Source: Tetmemena sp. SeJ-2015 (taxonomy: Eukaryota > Ciliophora > Spirotrichea > Sporadotrichida > Oxytrichidae). Taken from it: a DNA stretch of 64,000 nt. The DNA lies in contig JAJKFJ010020898.1 in NCBI GenBank assembly GCA_027382625.1, positions 245,841 through 309,840 on the forward strand, read 5' to 3'. Positions 23,620-37,330 of the stretch are shown here, one piece after another. The notes beneath the pieces were generated by a model. That model was not told the origin of the DNA. It saw nothing but the letters and a program-made list of their open reading frames with translations, and ran no database searches. Made by a program: the position numbers and the translations under genes. The first letter of the stretch is position 1. Each line of letters opens with the position of its first letter.

Positions 23620-26600
23620 GATTCCTCGTTTATAATTCATCAATGAGGACGCACATGTTTAACTATATAATATTAGAGCACATTAAGATAGTATATTAGA
23701 CGTGTTTAATGGATTTCACTGATATGTACTTATCTGGTCTACACGTGTCATAATGAGAGAGGCTCTCAGGGTATGACTGAACAATCGTCAAAGTCACTAA
23801 TTCCTTCATACTTCATTAGAGAAATGGCTGGTGTATAATATCTAAATATCATGACGCTGGGATAGTAATTATTCAGAGAATACTTCGATGAGCGAGAAAC
23901 TAGCTAGATGACATAATATTCTTGTTGTTATGAGTATATCAAGTCAACCTAAAGGTCATTGAGAGAAATTGATCAAAGTGTTAGACATTTTAAAATGAAG
24001 TGACATATAAGACTATTAATTTTCTTTATGTTTGTTCAAAATCTTAAAACTAAAGTGGCAAAATCGTAACAGAAGTTATAAGCTTTCACTATTATTCGTC
24101 GTTAATGTCTTTTTGCTTTTGCATTATAGCCGAACTTTAAAAGAATAGAGGATAAATTTTATGAGCAGTCCCTGGATAAGTGGATTAAGAAACATCAATC
24201 TAAATGGGATTATAGTTAAGATATGGGCTTTGATAAGGTAAAGGCCTCACATTAGTGACGATGGTATATATTCAATTTTTTGTAGCGAAGGAATAATATT
24301 TCCATATATTTGTACCTAGTATATATACTCGTAATGCAGTCTAGCAGGTATAAAATAAAATTTACTTATTGTAACAGCCGGAAGTAAGTTAAAAACTATC
24401 TAGTGGAAAGCACGCATGAGTTTGTTGTAAGATGATAAGGCTAGTCGCTAATATTGATTCAGGGAGTTTCAAATATTTATTTCATAACTCTATACGTAGT
24501 CAGGAAAGTAGACAATTCTACGAGGCTTAGATTAAGAGAGGAATTATACATTCTGGATAGCCTTATATGCAGTAATTTATTCTAATGAGTTAAGAGAAGT
24601 GCATTTCACTGTTAAGGTAGGAAAGTGAACAGAGGAATTCAGTCGTTGATATTAATGGAAGATAATTAATATATGTGCTGAAAGATGTCTTATTCTTGAC
24701 ATGTATAATTACGTAAGTCATAAACACTATTAACTTAGAAACTGACTTAAATAAAAGATAACATTAGCAAGTATATCAATTTTTTACTTTGAATAGAAAG
24801 TTGCTTTCAAGATAAGTATTATGAGATGATAATAATATAAACAGACTTATGCATCTCATAAACACTCCAGCATAAATATTCCATTGTTGCGGAGTAAGAA
24901 TCTAGAGGCTCATATCTGAATAATTCGTTCTAGTGTATACGGTAATCCTCATTATGATATGATATAAGTTAAACGAGTCGATAAGTTTAGTCATAGGTTA
25001 GTGGCAAGACATACTATCGTGATGTAAGTCGAACCACATCGATTATTGAATTAGGTTCGGCGAATCTCGCTATAGTATAACCAGAATAGCGTCTCACTGT
25101 TTCGCAAGACTTGTAACTCCTCTCAGGACTTAGTGAGCGTAATATTGATCCTGCGATCCTTTGAATTGACCTAAATCAGATCTTATAATTCATTGTCATT
25201 ATAGAGGAGTAATGAACGACTAGTATAATACTGATTACTCTATCTGTAAGCACGGGGCCGCTAATTGGTTAGCGGTACACACGTATGATTAAGTGTCCGA
25301 GATGGGTGTTATTTAAATAGAAATCGCAATTCTAGAATTCTACGAGTCATAACTCACATTGTAGGCTCAAGGTACCAATAATAAGAACAAATATTTATTG
25401 GTGAGACTTTGAATAATTCAAGGTTGACAAGCGCACTCTAACGTTCTAACATGGAGTTTGATAGTAACTTTTCAAAATCTTGTGCAACGCATTTGAGAAT
25501 TAGTAACATTATGTGAAACTAATTAAGTACGTATAGGTTGCTCCAGAGATTATGGGCACAATTTACGTTCATGGTACTAGTATATACAATACAATATAGC
25601 TTACTCTTCCCACATCATTTATTAAATACAGATGAAAATAGTAAAGGTTAAAGTAGATTGAAGCACTACAGTCAAAGCGGAAATGGTGAGCAACATACTA
25701 ATTTGAGGATAAATTCCTCGACTTCAGAAATACGGTACGCACTCATTTATTTAAAGAATTTTGTAAGCTAGATAAATATTTAGCAGAGTAACAATTAGGC
25801 TTCAACTTTATTAATTTTGCGTCTCGTAAGATAAGATATATATTATCGACTTTTAGATCAAAGAACGCGACAGTTGAAGACCACGGAATGCAAAATAAGA
25901 CGTTATAATAATTTCAGGTACATTAACAGCAGTCGCTGGAGTTGTATTAGTTCGTTAATGTCATAACGAAAAGAGCACGAATATATTCACTAACACCGTG
26001 CTTTCGGGATCGTTCGATCTCGTTCCTTATTTGCAGATTATTATCGCTATGATAGTTACACACATTGTTCATTAGGAAGATGCTCTCTGAAGAGATACAC
26101 GATATGTATAGAGTTAAACCATGATTATCGGCCTCTAAGGAGACAGAGAAAAAGACTGAGATTTATAAGAAGTATCTAATGAAGAACGTTAGGGTACTAA
26201 TTTTGAATAGAATAAATTGTATAAATTTTATCAAAAATTTTGATCACAATACAACTTTTTATGTTTTTAACGTGGAGCCGTAATCAGGTTCCTTATAATA
26301 TTTATGTAAATGATAATGAGTTAACTTTAATTTAAATTAAGGTTAGAAGCCTCAGTAGCGATTATAAATAACGAAGATTAGTAGTTACCTTGGATTAATC
26401 TCAGTGTTGCTAAATTGATTGCTGGATACCTATAGAGATGTTCACAATATTATAGTTTACGATGACTATAAAGTGCACTGCTTGGAGGCGGTCGCTCGTT
26501 TCGAAGTTAGAAGGTTTAATCAACATACTGTAATACCAATCCACGAGTCAAGTTATTGTGGTAATCTAATGATCTCAGATTACCTTTACAGAATTAATAG

Positions 26601-29140
26601 GATATGTTACGCACATCTTGGGGATACTCCTGGAAGGTAGAGAATAGATCATCATTAGAGTCAAGCGCTTTAAGGAACGCGAGTTACATAGAGAGTAAAA
26701 GTTTGATTATAAATGTAGCGATGTTGCATCATAGTGTAGAGTCTTAACTCAAAACGTTCTAACTTTATATCTGAACATTGCATTGCGATTCGTTGCATAT
26801 TACAATCTATCTAACTGTGATGCAATTAATGATGTTCAATCGTGATCATAGTCGTCTATGGAATTATAGATGTAAAGGCTTAGATAGTCATACTAACCAC
26901 TGTGAATAGAGCGAGGTGTTATAACTTTTTATTTGTCTTCGAGTATAGAGGCTCTTAATTATTCATAATTTAAATCTAAAAGTACTTTACTTGAAGTAAC
27001 TTAGACATAATTGATTAGTCTCTAAAATCTTTAACAGTTATTAATCTTTTTTGCTGAAATTTCTTGATAGTGTAAAATGCAAAAGAAATAATTGAGTTAA
27101 ATGCTTAGGATAAGCAATTCAACAGTATGAGGACCTTTCAATGAGGGACGCAAAAGATACTTTAAAATATGAAATTAAATTGATACAGACAATTCCTTTG
27201 CTATCTTAGGTACACAGACGAGACTCTTTCAAGACAAATTCGCGACTTAGAGGGCAGATAACACGGTATGAGCGCAAATGGATTAACAAATTGACAGAAT
27301 TAAGAATAATTATCATAGAGTGTAATAGATGATTGAGTGTGCAAATTTGACATCTGTAGATATGATCTTTAATAATGGAAATGATACATGTTATGATAGG
27401 ATTAAATTATATCGATGTTAGCTTAAACATCAAAAATCGGTTTTAAATTTTAAAGCAAAGTGTCATTTTTAGGACATAAACAAGATGTAAATTTAACGAA
27501 CTCCGTCAAACACGAACGATTTAACAAAACTTTACTTTTGAGAATGGATAAGACTTGGTTATATAAGATGATTAGCAGCTTACCCGGGTTACGATTTGAA
27601 ATTTACCGAAAATCGAGGGCCGCCAGCTTTTTAATATAATTAGAAATTAAGGGTAATCAAATATCAGTACAGTAATTAAAATTAAATCGGAACATACAGT
27701 TTAGGAGTTTTATGAAAAGTTTTTTTTTCTAATTTGTAGCTGCACTCTGATAAATTATATTTAATGTTAATCGAATGAAATGAATAGCATTATATCATGA
27801 ACTTAGAGAGTATATATAGGCCGATTATTAGACCTATTGTTTTATTTGTGGACAATTTTGAACTGCAATTATATATTGTCTCTGCATTTAAATAGAGAGG
27901 AAAAATCTCTCAATTATTTTGTTTATAAAAATTTGAATCTTTCATGGTTCATGGAGTTTTGTAAATGCTTTATATTTTTCCATTAAAACAATGTTGCGAA
28001 CAATACTAGGAAATTTTCATGTAAATAGCCTAGAGGTATCAGTTATTAATACCCAACCTTTTGCTGTCTATAAATTATCTCGAGCAATTCCTTATTTAGA
28101 ATTGCTTGTTTATTAATCTAATTTAACGTAATTTTTTGGTGAGGTATCCACTACATCTCTCTTTATATCGGGGTTTATTAATAAATATAGAGATTAATCT
28201 TCTTATTCATCGAAGTTTGTGTTAAAACACTTGTCTTATGAAATTTCCACGACACGAATTAGTCTAACCTGTACATATATGTTATACAGTAGAGAATTTG
28301 TCGCATATACACTGTTCATAGCAGCTCACTGTAAGTTATAGATTACATAAAGTTTACCGAAGCCTATTGTTAAACTGAGGAATTGGTTATTTATTTAATT
28401 TTATTCATATCACTTAGTAACTTTATATAGAGACATTTTTTAAAGAAAACATGGTTTTGCGTATGGGGTATAGGAAGTATATAAGATATAACTGTCACAG
28501 AAATCTCAGTAATCGTTGTGGTCAGCAAATCACTTAGTTTCTATATGACATTAGACGGGACTAATTCTTCATGGGAATATCATAGGCTCTTCACCTCCTT
28601 ACACTAAAATACTAGCTTTTTTCCATTATTTTTAAGGTTATTCATGGAGTTAATTTATTATCAAATAAGCTGTATTCTAGATGAGGTTTTAATGGGGGCA
28701 TCATTGGCATTCTATATCACAAAATTAATATTTTTTTCTAATCAATTTCTTTATGCTTTTTAGATGTGCTATATTACAACTTTCTAACAAAAATGTTTAT
28801 TAAATTATAACTTTCGATATATTGTTAAGAGATTTATTAAAACTAATAACGAAAGTTAAATTTAATGAGTTCATTTAAATTTTATATAAATTTTTTTGTT
28901 TTAGTTGTCTTACAAAAATTTGGACGTTATTTCCTTTATTATAGACATATAGATTAATAAATTTTAATATTATAGATAAGATGACTTTATCGTCAGTTTC
29001 TACTTAGCTTCCAATCTAGCAATAAAGATAAAGTTTCATTTAGAAATTATACGAAAATTATCTCTTAAAATATTCAATTTGCAAAGATTTTAATTCTAAA
29101 TTAAATAAAATGTGGTTGATTGAATTATACGGGAAGCATC
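23620..29140. other. germline-limited stretch, nothing recognised
   Basis: About 5.5 kb of AT-rich DNA with stops in all frames. One 73-codon open stretch (26419-26640, +) extends a little further with TAG/TAA as Gln, but shows no family resemblance and is flanked by TGA. No tandem repeat, RNA gene or element end was seen. It is bounded by the two telomere-like tips, which face each other. Confidence 0.5.
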
Positions 29141-29144
29141 TGCA

Positions 29145-29155
29145 CCCAAAACCCC
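29145..29155 (-). repeat. telomere-like repeat, left end of transposon copy B
   Basis: C3A4C4, the complement of G4T4G3, about 480 bp beyond the 3' end of the minus-strand end gene copy B. Its orientation mirrors the tip at 23599, so it is read as the left tip of a second telomere-bearing element. Confidence 0.55.
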
Positions 29156-29629
29156 ATAATATGGATTAACTATAAAATTAAACTATTTAAATTGTATATA
29201 AGGAGGAGTTGAATTGGATTCAGAATTTTATTTAAAATTTCTTGTATTAATAAAAAATTTTATGAAAATGACGATCTATTCTTCTAGGAAATTGGGTATT
29301 TTTTAGTCTACGCTTTCACGTACCAAACACGGTATCCTAAAGTCTTTAAAACAGGACATGGGTGTATACATACTTGACGTTGTCTCATATATCGTCGAAT
29401 TTTAGTACACTTTTATCGGTTGTCTTTTCCTTCTATTCTTTCTGAGATAATTTTAGGATTTTTGTGAGGTGTAATGATTTTAAAAATGGTTTCCTATAAA
29501 TTCAGAGTATTTGCTTGGATTATACTATTATATTCTTGAAGTTTTATTTGAACCTAAATTTCATATAGGTATTTTACTAGATTTACCTTAGTCTTTATTC
29601 ATTTACAATAGTCTTGTTGACGGAATTCT

Positions 29630-31450
29630 CTATGTTATTATTGCATCATCTTCACTTTCATCCCTAGTAGTATTCCTCTGGTTTCATAATCGCAATTCAA
29701 GTATAGATTGCAACTATAGACAAAGTGATCTTCATCTGCTATCTGCCGTTGAGCCATAGTCTGTCTCTACTGGAATTTCAGGCGAATGTAGCAGCACTAG
29801 TATCGATGCTACCCGTAGGCACTGTCGCTGCAAGATTGCTCTTTTTTCATTTCTTCTTTACATCAAAATTTAAAGTCTGATATGAAATGTCTCTATTGAA
29901 CACTGTATCTGACTGGATTCAAATAGTTTTATTACTATTCACTGTTACTACTTGACTTTGTAGATTCTGTGCAGAAATCACAATCTCATGCAACTCCATC
30001 ACTTCCTCTTATTTGACGAGTCAGTGTAACTATGGCCATTCTAAGCTATGATGAGCTGTGTTTGCAGCCAACTGCTAGAGCTACGAGTATATATGAATTG
30101 GTTAATTCTCTCACGCTGTTGGAATTTTCCACAATTTATAAGGGAAGGCGAGATGGCGTTGGTAATTCATCGATTCGAATAATAGATAATCTCTATGCAA
30201 GATAGAAAGAAAGTAGTTTTCAATGTTTTTTTGTCATTTCGTTTTTCACTCTTTAAATTACTGCTTTCAATTTCGTTACGCTGATCTAGGCTTCTATCAT
30301 TTACAGTTGTTGGAACAATCTTCCTTTCCCAATACTTCTACGAAGGTATTCGTAAGAGCGACACTTGTAACGACACATACTCTTCTGTATGATGGTGTCT
30401 TGCTTCGTTCTGTGATGAGCAGGTAGGAGGTAATTTGTTGAACCACTCCTCAAATGGTAACAACGTCTCAAGCATGATGTGCCTTGCTTTGAGTCTAGCT
30501 GAAAACTTACTGACACCATCACATCTAAAGGTCTTCGTTATGAGGGACTGAACGGTCTACAAAAGTCTTCCTCATCACTCTCTTTCCTTCTTGCTTGCTT
30601 CCTTTTTAGGGTGAACTCCTCTATTTTGTCATTGATCTTAGTCGGATTCTTAGCTTCTAAATTAGGCTGGCATATTCCTGAGATCCATTTGCAATTTGGG
30701 GATATTAATGTTTTGTAATTTTCTTTACTCTCAATTACGAACTCAGGCATGTGACTTCTCTCCATCGGCTTTTTTTTTCTCTGAGGGGAAGATAGCATAG
30801 AGATCGACTAGGAATAACAATGTTGCGTCAAAGTTGTGAGCATACGCGATAGCGACGTCCACTTTCTAATGCTTCATAATAAAGATCTTAGGTTTGTCTG
30901 AGTGGACTTGCTGATGTGCGCGTTAGAAGGCTTCTCTGCAGATATTCGAGCACTGCGCTATGACATTACTCGCATCTCGAAACACAGTGGTTTGATCTTT
31001 AATTTTTTCTCCTATATGAATGTCTGGAGGCAGCAACAGAGCGTATGCCAATATCCTAGGTGCAGCGATAGTTAAACACGCCCCACTCGACTTCTCAACT
31101 GCTTGGCTTGTAACAACCTTTAGAAGCCAGAGATTCTTGCTCGAAGGCTCTGTTCTATGAAGTAGCTTCAATCCATGGGCCACTTAAGGGTGGCACTTAC
31201 ATGTTCTTTAAGTAATAAGGGATTTTGGCGGTGTTCCGAACATCAAGTGGTTAGGTTTACTTTTTGTGTTAACGTTCTCTAAATGGTCTCGTCAAATTCT
31301 TTGTGGGCTATAGCTACTCTTTTCTGGTGTGCCTCATCTAAGGAACTATAGCAAATATATGTTTTTAAAATTTTAATGATTGAAATAGTCCAACGCCACT
31401 ATGTATAATCTACTGTATGTCTTGTCATGTTCGCTTTTAGGTGCAGAAGA
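29630..31450 (-). pseudogene. transposon end gene, copy B
   Basis: On the minus strand, pieces in shifting frames match copy A in order: the N-terminal half (31183-30770; ALLLPPDIHIGEKIKDQ, then KVDVAIAYAHNFDATLLFLV), a Lys/Arg-rich stretch (30640-30560, TLKRKQARRKESDEEDF), MVSVSFQLDSKQ, then MLETLLPFEEWFNKLPP, and the conserved tail near 29790-29650. Nucleotide identity with copy A is obvious in the tail (GTAGAGACAGACT; GAAAGTGAAGATGATGCAAT). Frameshifts and TGA codons make it a pseudogene. Copy B reads further 5' with fewer breaks than copy A, so the two copies together define the protein. Confidence 0.6.
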
Positions 31451-33379
31451 AGTATAACCTAGAAGAGTCACCGAGGACACATTCGTCACGCATGTTTACA
31501 AAAAAGATGATAAGTTTGTTTGATTGTTTCTTTCATCTTTCTTTGTTGAATATTATGGGGATAGCCTCCATCCATTTAAGTAAGCTTGCTATATTTCGAC
31601 GTTGGGGAAACTTTTTTGCTACGAATATCCTATACGTATCTTTCAAAAACTGCAAGGTTTTGAGTCTAATGCTATTCTCACACTCTCGCTATGTCAATCC
31701 TCATGTTAGTCTTTACAGTTAATGTCTGACGTACGACAAATTGCTTAAAAATTTTGCTGCTACTAATTTCATTGCAACGCGTATTGAACTGCTAGCATTA
31801 CTATTGCAGCAAACTTTGATAGACTCAGAAGGAATAATTCTATTTCAATTTCAATCGTTTTAAGAAGTATTTTTGTTATTCTTCTCTATTGAAACCTTTG
31901 TACAACCACATCTCATTGATGCATCAAACTTGCACCTGATTCGCTTAGTTCTCTAGCTCTATCTATTTCAGATTGTCATCCTATAGGATATCACTATTAA
32001 ATAGTAAGACTTTAGCTTCGTTCGGATTAAGATCAATAATAATAACTTTGATTTTCACATAGAACAACGAGTACTCGAGCAAGATGGTGGAAAACTTGAA
32101 ATGGTTAAGGCGAGTTATAAAGAGTGTGTTAAAAAGAAGCAAAGACAGTTGAGCATATAAATTCTGGAGCTTTTCGCGAAGGGAGTACTGAAGGAAGACC
32201 TTTCTTTATACTTTAGGTACCTCACTTACGCAGGTTAAGAATGCTTCATAATGGAGTAAAATAATCTTAGTTGGTGTTGTTCCATTTTCCAGACAATGTA
32301 TGGAACAAAAGAATCTCGTATCCTCTAAAGCAATTCGTTGCTGATGGAGAAGAAAGGGGCATAACGTCAGAAACAAGTGGCGATTTTTGTTCAATCAATG
32401 AGCATTGTGCGAATAGTACTTAAGCCAAACTGGGTATCTTTCAATTGATAGCGATTCGTCATTGTGTAACACTATATGTATGGTATGATGCGATGGGAAT
32501 CGGAGGTCTCGCTTTACTAATTTTTGGGACCTCTATACCGTTATACAAGGAACATCCTTCTTCAAAATACTATACCCGTTGCCAGCATGAAGCTTAGTGT
32601 CATTCTTTGCGTCACTTGCTTACTGTATAGACGTGTCAGAGTTATATGGGACTAGGGGCAGATCATTTGAGATGCTTAACATATATTTAATAGAAAGGTT
32701 CTACTGCAGGATACTTGAAAGAAACATGACCCAATACCGATTCATGGCAATAGAGGTTGCATGAGTCGTACTGAAATGCGCTTTATTGAAGCAGGGCCTT
32801 CGAAGTTAGTCCCTTATAGTCTATCTGACTAGTAATTGTAGCTTTTGAGACCGTTTAACTGTGCTAGTATGAAACACCTGAGCAACTACGCCATCTCACT
32901 TACATGAAATGTAGATGAGCGAAAGGTAATTACGAGCACAGAAAAGCCTAGAATTCAAGCATCGAGGTGAGACAGCGTCAATCAAATCATATCATACACT
33001 TAGGCGAAGAGAGATTGCATCATAGATTTGTGGAGAGCAAGGTATTGATCCAGGGAAAGCTAAGGTCCATGCATGAGGCAGCCCACCATGACGGAGAAGA
33101 AATGGCTCTTCTACCTCTAACTTGACTTATTTGGTAAAGAAAGGTTCTCTCTCTTCTCCCAGATAAGCAAAAGCAATTTGACAATCTAAGAAGGTCTGGT
33201 TCAATTATAATATTCATAGACTGCATTTTTATACATATCGTTTTAAGGTGATCTTCATTAACTTTTGATCTTAATTTATTTGCTCTATCTCGGAAGGTCC
33301 TTATAACCGCTCAAGTCTCAGCTATTATACGGGTTGTACTGCTACTTACTAGGTTTTTCTAATACTCTTATTCTTATTC
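31451..33379 (-). other. decayed coding traces, minus strand
   Basis: Between 31720 and 31500 the minus strand reads as protein with Gln codons (FERYVQDIRSKKVSPTSKYS), probably the 5' part of the copy-B end gene or a neighbour. Further left-to-right only short open stretches remain (32206-32394, 33020-33226), none with recognisable motifs. Confidence 0.35.
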
Positions 33380-33640
33380 TACACTTAGACTTAACTACGA
33401 TCTTTATCCTCTAAATATTCGTCCTCTGCGTCCATTGTTAATTTTCAGTTACCTCAGGTGAGAGAGGCCTTTTGCCTCCTATAAGTTGCTTTTGGGCTAA
33501 TTTGCTGATTTAGTTCATTTTCCCACTTATTTTTTAAGCTTTGGATTTAGATTCTTGATTTTTTGGTATAATTCAGATTGTCCTGCTCTTAAGCAAGTCA
33601 GGTATTTAGATCTTCTAAATCTTATGCATTGAATGTTAAA
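33380..33640 (-). pseudogene. inverted, decayed copy of golgin 5' coiled coil
   Basis: The minus strand here matches golgin gene positions about 11880-12090: shared GCTTAAGAGCAGGACAATCTG, CTTAAAAAATAAGTGG and TTATAGGAG, with small indels that destroy the frame. The orientation is the same as the 3' copy at 17.1-17.6 kb and the order is collinear (3' piece nearest the intact gene, 5' piece farthest). Both therefore look like remains of one inverted duplicate of the whole golgin gene, later split by transposons. Confidence 0.7.
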
Positions 33641-36600
33641 TAGTGACGATTAGCTTAAGTCATGTGGATTTACATATAAACACTAACTTTTATAGAGAGG
33701 GGAGTTTTTCTTCGTCGTCTCAAGTGAACTTGAAGTTAATTATGGAATAATGAGTTATTATAGTTCTGTGGAGCTGTAAGATATGTTGAATAATTAGTCG
33801 ATGCGATAAGATTGATGAGAACAGCAGCTTCTTTATGGTACGATGTCCAACTTGTATTACTTGCATAATTTCCAGTGAGACAATACTCAATGCCTAGTAT
33901 GACTCTCTGGCGAGTAGGAAGAAAGTTTAATAATTCATACATTTAGATTGGTAGCATGGAATGCATCTCCAATATGGCTCATGTGTCGTATTGCTTTGAG
34001 TGAGGCTCTTCTCATATTGAGTCTTATGTTACAATATTAACTCTGACTTGGAGAGTTACAAGCGACATAGATCAAAGAGTCTCTATCAAACGCTAGCGCG
34101 TTAGAAGAGTAACTTGGTTATCATTTGTTTTTGAATTAAGCTATGCTTAATCATTCTCGAGTGTCCTTAATTTATATATGCATTCAATTACGCAACTATC
34201 AATCTGCCTGTTCTTCCGCTCTGTCTATGGAGAGCGATGTTACTGTAGTTCAAATATTGCTTCTTCATAAGCCTGAGTCTTTCGAGCTGAGTTTCTCAGC
34301 ATTTTTTGCAAGTGAACCACTGTTAGTTCTAATAATATTTAGCATGTATCTTATTTTCTCGTGCACAGAACTTTTTCTATGTTTTGGCTATAACGAATGC
34401 GTAGCGCTGGCTACTTGTTAATTTTAATCTTGCAATCATTCTTGTAATAAATTGTGAGTGTGTGACTATGTAATGACCATGGGCCTATGACCTGTCTCAG
34501 GAACATGACACATTAAAAACTCTCTCAACGCTAAGTTTAACACTTCACGTCAAGAGGGGCAGAGCTAGCGCTACTGATAGTGGATATCCTGTACATTAGT
34601 TTCCGTCAATAAGTGATAATTCAGCTAGATCAATTTAGTTATTACGATTATAATAAATACTATTAAGGTGTTCTGATCTGCGTTAGTAAGTAAACGTGAG
34701 TTCTTTAAGTAATTGGGGACCTAACTTATTTCTTTAATTCTCACACACTTATCAAAACTCTTTCTCAGCATTTATATAGAAAATGTCGTTAGCGACCGTT
34801 TTAGGCTGTTACTCACCAGTTTTGTTAACGTTATTGCCCATTTATCAAAGCGACTACAATGAGGGTGGATTGCCTACAATATTTCTACGAAAGAGATCAT
34901 TTCGAGATAGACTAGGAGATTTATCCATCACTTAATGTGGAGATACCTGATTCTTATGCATGCTTACTGCTGCGTCATAATAATCAATACCTATACATGA
35001 ACTTCTAATGGCGGCTGTCAGTAGCTGAATGAGGAGTTCTATATGAGAGGATCATCGAATACTAAGGATTGAGGGGTTACATCAGTTGCACACCTACTTG
35101 TAAGAAGAGCTAGATGTAGGAAAAAGCGAGGTGAACATTAACATATAGGCACATTTAGAGTTATCTTGTTATCATTTCTGCACAAAGGAAACTTTATCAT
35201 ATATGTAACTGAGAAGTATATGGATACTGAGTGGGCGCTGGCATTTACTCAGAGGATCATTTTATGCGATTCGAATTGAAATTTGGAGTCTCGTTTTGAA
35301 GTAACTGAGACCCATACTACATATCTGATATTAAAAATGTCGTGTAGGACTGGGCAAGATGCCGGAGTGATATATTTCTGGCAAATAGCTCATTTATAAA
35401 TATGATATACAACGGGAGGATTAAATTGAGCTTTAGGAGGACTGAGTACATGTCGTACATTTTTCTATATATGTAAATCTTTCTGTACAATATATTGTAC
35501 CATCTTAGGCAGCGATTGCAAAATTATTGGGGAGGATGATTCTGTAAATGTATAAGTAGAGAAGATAAATTTCATTATTATTATTTTCACTACGCAATCT
35601 TCTTTAACGAATGTTTCTTAATTCGAGATGGCTAGATTAAATTAATGTTCGCGGTGTAAATATTTCTGTAATCAATGTCTAGTCTGATTTTTATTTTCAA
35701 CTGAATTTTGACTAATTTGGAGAGGTTGAATATATGTATGTGATCATAAAAAATTGCCAGTATCGCCTAGCATACCTACTGTTTTTCAAAAAGCTTCTAG
35801 TAATAAACAATAAGTAATGCATTTACTAATTTAGATTGAGCTAAATTAGAAGCGTATAGACTTATGTTTCTTTCAGTATGATACACTAGACGGTCTTGTT
35901 GAATAAATTCTCATTGACTTGATATACTTATGGATAAAAAAAAAAATCATACTATATAATCTGGACGATATTAAAGATGTAAGCAACTATTTGGAAATTC
36001 ACAATATTAATCTCTCCTAAAATGTTATAAATTTATTTTTGAGTATATTAGCTGTCTCTATTTATAAATAAAAGAAGTAGGTGCTTTGAGTTTAAGAAAC
36101 GCATTACAAGATAAATTTTTATTCATTATTACTTCTACATTATCTCAAAACATCAAAACACTACAGATAAATGTCCTTCATAGATGCTGTTATTGTGCTA
36201 CATATCGGTATCTAAGTATAGCTTTCGTGGGTAGAGAATTTTGATTCATACAAACTAATTAAGGTTTGAATTAAGATATTAGAATAATGGAGGGCAGGAG
36301 AAAGTCAGTATTTCAGAAGGTTATTCGTAGTTATTTTGCAAGTTAATAATGGACTCTGCTCTAGTCATTGAAAGAAAGATAGTTCTTTTCTTACTTCAAA
36401 GAGTAATAAGCTCGCCTATTCAATGCTTAGAATTTATTACAATTAATCATACTACCTATCTCTTAATCAGAGGCCAAGCGCTATAATAGAATCTTTCTAG
36501 TTATAAAGAGGATATTAAAAAAGCCCTTGTCGCAAATATAGCAAATATATTTGCGGAGGCTTATGATCAGAGTAAGAGACACTGTAGATATATCACATGA

Positions 36601-36724
36601 TTGTAATAGTTGTATAAGCACATAATTTATTGATAAATAGAATAGCACTATAAGGAAATTTGATAGTGTTAAATAACTACACTTAGTATGGCATTATAAT
36701 CGCAGTTTTGTTTGGTGTGAGTGA
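33641..36724. other. germline-limited stretch, nothing recognised
   Basis: Only short open frames (33736-33942 minus; 34143-34421 plus, 92 codons, hydrophobic, no motif). No repeats or RNA genes are evident. Confidence 0.4.
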
Positions 36725-37330
36725 TTTTTTTTTTCTTTTAATATGGTTTGTTTATCCTTTTCAATTGAGTTTAGTCTGCCTTAGAGATGAGAATGTTTCT
36801 CTTGCATTAAACCTTGTAGTTCAAGCATATTTTGGAGTGCGGTTTCTAACTCTTTCTTATCTTTAATTAGCTCCCCTATTATATCTCTTTCTCTTGATTA
36901 TATATCTATTAAATTATATTATGATAAAAAGATATCTTGAAGGAGGTTAAAATGCCTGGGCTGAGCTCTAGGCCGCAAGTGGTGAGTAGTAGTAGTTGTC
37001 TATTCTTATTGGGGAGACACTCCTGTCTTCACTATTGTTTGTGCGATATCCTGCATTTGTTTGAGGCTATCTTATCCTGTTTAAGCAGTGAGTATATTTA
37101 ACTAGAAATATTTTAAGTTAAGGTTTTTTTTTCCTTTTAAGAAATTATATTTGTAATAGTTAGCCAAGTCCAAATATTTGCTCTCTAAATTTTACATTTT
37201 CTCATGAAGGCCCATAATTATCAACTCCATGTCTTACTATGAAGCGACTGAATTAGTGAGATACTAATCTCTTTACTGATTTAGAGGAGTATTTGAGTTT
37301 TGATTTTGAGAGTTCAGTATGAAAGAATTT
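36725..37330 (-). pseudogene. coiled-coil gene fragment, minus strand
   Basis: The minus strand at 36905-36725 reads as a good coiled coil with in-frame Gln codons (IIGELIKDKKELETALQNML, then QEKHSHLQGRLNSIEKDKQ). A Ser/Tyr/Pro-rich piece (SEDRSVSPIRIDNYYYSPLA) is in another frame at 37050-36960. An AT-rich break between them could be an IES or decay. It does not obviously match the golgin at 11.6-16.8 kb. It could be an MDS of another somatic gene or a pseudogene. Confidence 0.45.

Noticed and set aside
25250..25300. tRNA-like GC patch
   Set aside because: No T-loop consensus and no cloverleaf could be formed by eye.
26419..26640. 73-codon open frame with a YDDY stretch as a reverse transcriptase fragment
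   Set aside because: A single short motif in an isolated frame bounded by TGA; no other RT blocks before or after.
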